Made by a program: the position numbers and the translations under genes. Positions 5,927-7,089 of a DNA stretch of 7,089 nt are shown here, one piece after another. The stretch is from CAZJPD01 sp964547795 (lineage in GTDB: Bacteria > Pseudomonadota > Alphaproteobacteria > Rickettsiales > Midichloriaceae), in assembly GCA_964547795.1 (NCBI GenBank), contig CAZJPD010000041.1, positions 1-7,089 on the forward strand, written 5' to 3'. Every line of letters starts with the position of its first letter. Positions within the stretch are counted from its first letter, which is position 1. The notes below the pieces were generated by a model. The model saw nothing but the letters and a program-made list of their open reading frames with translations, searched no databases and was not told the origin of the DNA.

Positions 5927-7089
5927 TTATTTTGTATTGCTTTTTTGTGTGTCTTGCATAGAATTCATCATTTCTTCATAGTGACTTTTTAGTTTCATTT
6001 CCTCAAAAATTTCCTTAAAATACTCAAAATATTGTTTATTATCACCTTTTTGTATCTCTTCTATTATTGCATCTGGATCAGAATGTGAACCACTACGATC
6101 TAAATATCTTTTAAATGCCTTAAATGTGACTAAAGAGTCATTTTTTCTCATTTCTTCTAAAATCTTTTTAAGTTTTCTTTGGGGTTTAAGAAATGCAAAA
6201 AAGTACTCAAGGACGTGACGCATTGCATTCAATAACATCACTTGATACTCGTTTTTGTTACCATTTTGAATATCCTGAATAATATGCCAGTAAGATTCGT
6301 AGTTATTTCTTATGCTATCTGGGGCTAGCTTTTTAATTTCACTTCTTTTGTATTTTGTAATCTTATAATATTCTACATTGTCTTTCCGAAATTTATCTCT
6401 CCCCTTAGTAAACTCGTGGAAAAAATAAAGATGATGTGTCAATAATATAATTTGCTGATATTCCTTCTCAATGAAGTACTTAAAGATCAATTCGCTAACT
6501 TCAAACACTAAATTTAGACCAAGACTAGAAATTGGATCGTCAATTATGATAATGCGATTGCTTGGGTTTATATTTTCTTCAGCATCATCAGTCGTGCCAT
6601 GACAAAGTTNNNNNNNNNNTTTTCCCATTTCTAACAATATGATATGAGTTAACTTTCTTGTTTGTACCATTTTGTCCCGAAAATTCCTTTATTTCAAAGC
6701 CTGATAAATTACATTCCTGTAAATGCCCGTTTATGTTAGCTATACTTTAATCCATATTCTTTATATTTTTTTGTAAGTCTTTTATTTTGCCCTCTAGTTT
6801 TGTAATATCTCCTTGAACAATGTTTTTTATAACTTTTGCGTTGTTTTCCTTGTTTTCAAGCTCTTTTAACTTTTTTTCATAACCTTTGATGTCACCTTCA
6901 TATTTTAAATAAAAATATCCCCAAGCTTTACTTCTGTTGTCTTGAATGGAGCTTTTCTTGTGTTTAATTTTCTCGTTAAAAACATTTATCTCGTCATTTT
7001 TTTTATTAATTATACCATTTATTTCATCTATTAAAGTTTTTGTTTTTTCTAACTCAAAATTTTGACTTGGCTCTTTAATCTTGTTTTCA
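5927..7089 (-). pseudogene. AAA_13-type ATPase, RloC/PrrC-like C-terminal part (broken, 5' partial)
   Basis: The C-terminal part of a large AAA/SMC-like ATPase of the AAA_13 (RloC/PrrC-related) type, usually linked to anti-phage or nuclease systems. From the right edge the frame encodes a Lys/Glu-rich coiled coil with the family-like segment AWGYFYLKYEGDIKGYEKK, then an in-frame TAA at 6749-6747. The same frame resumes as NLSGFEIKEFSGQNG and then VNSYHIVRNGK up to the ten Ns. After the gap, in another frame, come the Walker B and D-loop (RIIIIDDPISSLG, 6556-6518) and the switch histidines LLTHH. The Asp expected after SSL is Gly (codon 6520-6518). The ABC-type signature (LSxGEK), expected between HIVRNGK and HGTTDDAEEN, is missing and must lie in the gap. 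The C-terminal domain has RHVLE (6220-6206) and RSGSH (6097-6083), resembling HEPN/anticodon-nuclease residues. The apparent start at 6670 is an artefact of the gap. The Walker A part lies outside the window. Confidence 0.8.
6610..6619. other. Assembly gap (ten Ns)
   Basis: Exactly ten Ns inside the ATPase relic. The reading frames on either side differ by one if the length is taken literally. Comparison with the expected family layout suggests about 20-30 residues are missing, so the Ns are a placeholder, not a measured length. Confidence 0.9.

Noticed and set aside
6620..6670. ATG at 6670 as the start of a 247-aa protein
   Set aside because: The bases encode NGTNKKVNSYHIVRNGK in the frame continuous with upstream family sequence; the other frame is open only because of the ten Ns.

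Overview
The window looks like chromosome from a Wolbachia endosymbiont (Rickettsiales, Alphaproteobacteria), probably an arthropod-type strain. The evidence is very AT-rich DNA, a split F0 ATP synthase operon of order a-c-b' with alphaproteobacterial-type subunits, a queuosine tgt gene beside a small alpha/beta hydrolase, and a large share of decayed accessory genes (an Rpn/PD-(D/E)XK-type 'transposase' remnant, a Phd/YefM antitoxin remnant and a large AAA ATPase remnant). The taxon is inferred from protein character, not from a search.

Layout. (1) 1-1362, minus strand: the F0 operon atpB (a) - atpE (c) - atpF/b' (runs off the left edge). It is intact and tightly spaced, with a candidate promoter near 1410-1415. 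(2) 1537-2167, plus strand: an unrecognised glycine- and beta-strand-rich gene, split by a frameshift plus a stop codon, whose two ends look like diverged copies of one module. (3) 2415-4235, plus strand: an alpha/beta hydrolase with a very basic tail, then tgt (tRNA-guanine transglycosylase), probably one transcript. (4) 4232-4417, minus strand: a small unrecognised helical protein that converges on tgt and shares the stop tetranucleotide TTAA with it. A perfect 12-bp palindrome sits just before its start. (5) 4540-7089, minus strand: accessory debris. It holds the C-terminal part of an Rpn-type nuclease/transposase, a Phd/YefM antitoxin relic not visible as a single ORF, a roughly 220-bp stretch bounded by near-perfect inverted repeats (MITE-like), and a large AAA_13-type ATPase broken by an in-frame TAA and by a 10-N assembly gap that hides its ABC-type signature region.

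Working together: the F0 genes build the membrane sector of ATP synthase, and tgt makes the queuosine modification at the tRNA wobble position. The right third reads as a graveyard of toxin-antitoxin, nuclease and anti-phage-like genes. The most thought-provoking piece is the end of the AAA ATPase. An R-x3-E motif and a later RSGSH motif recall the HEPN/anticodon-nuclease ends of PrrC/RloC-like proteins, but the gene is broken here and the assignment is an inference. I see no tRNA, rRNA, CRISPR array or clearly functional new system.
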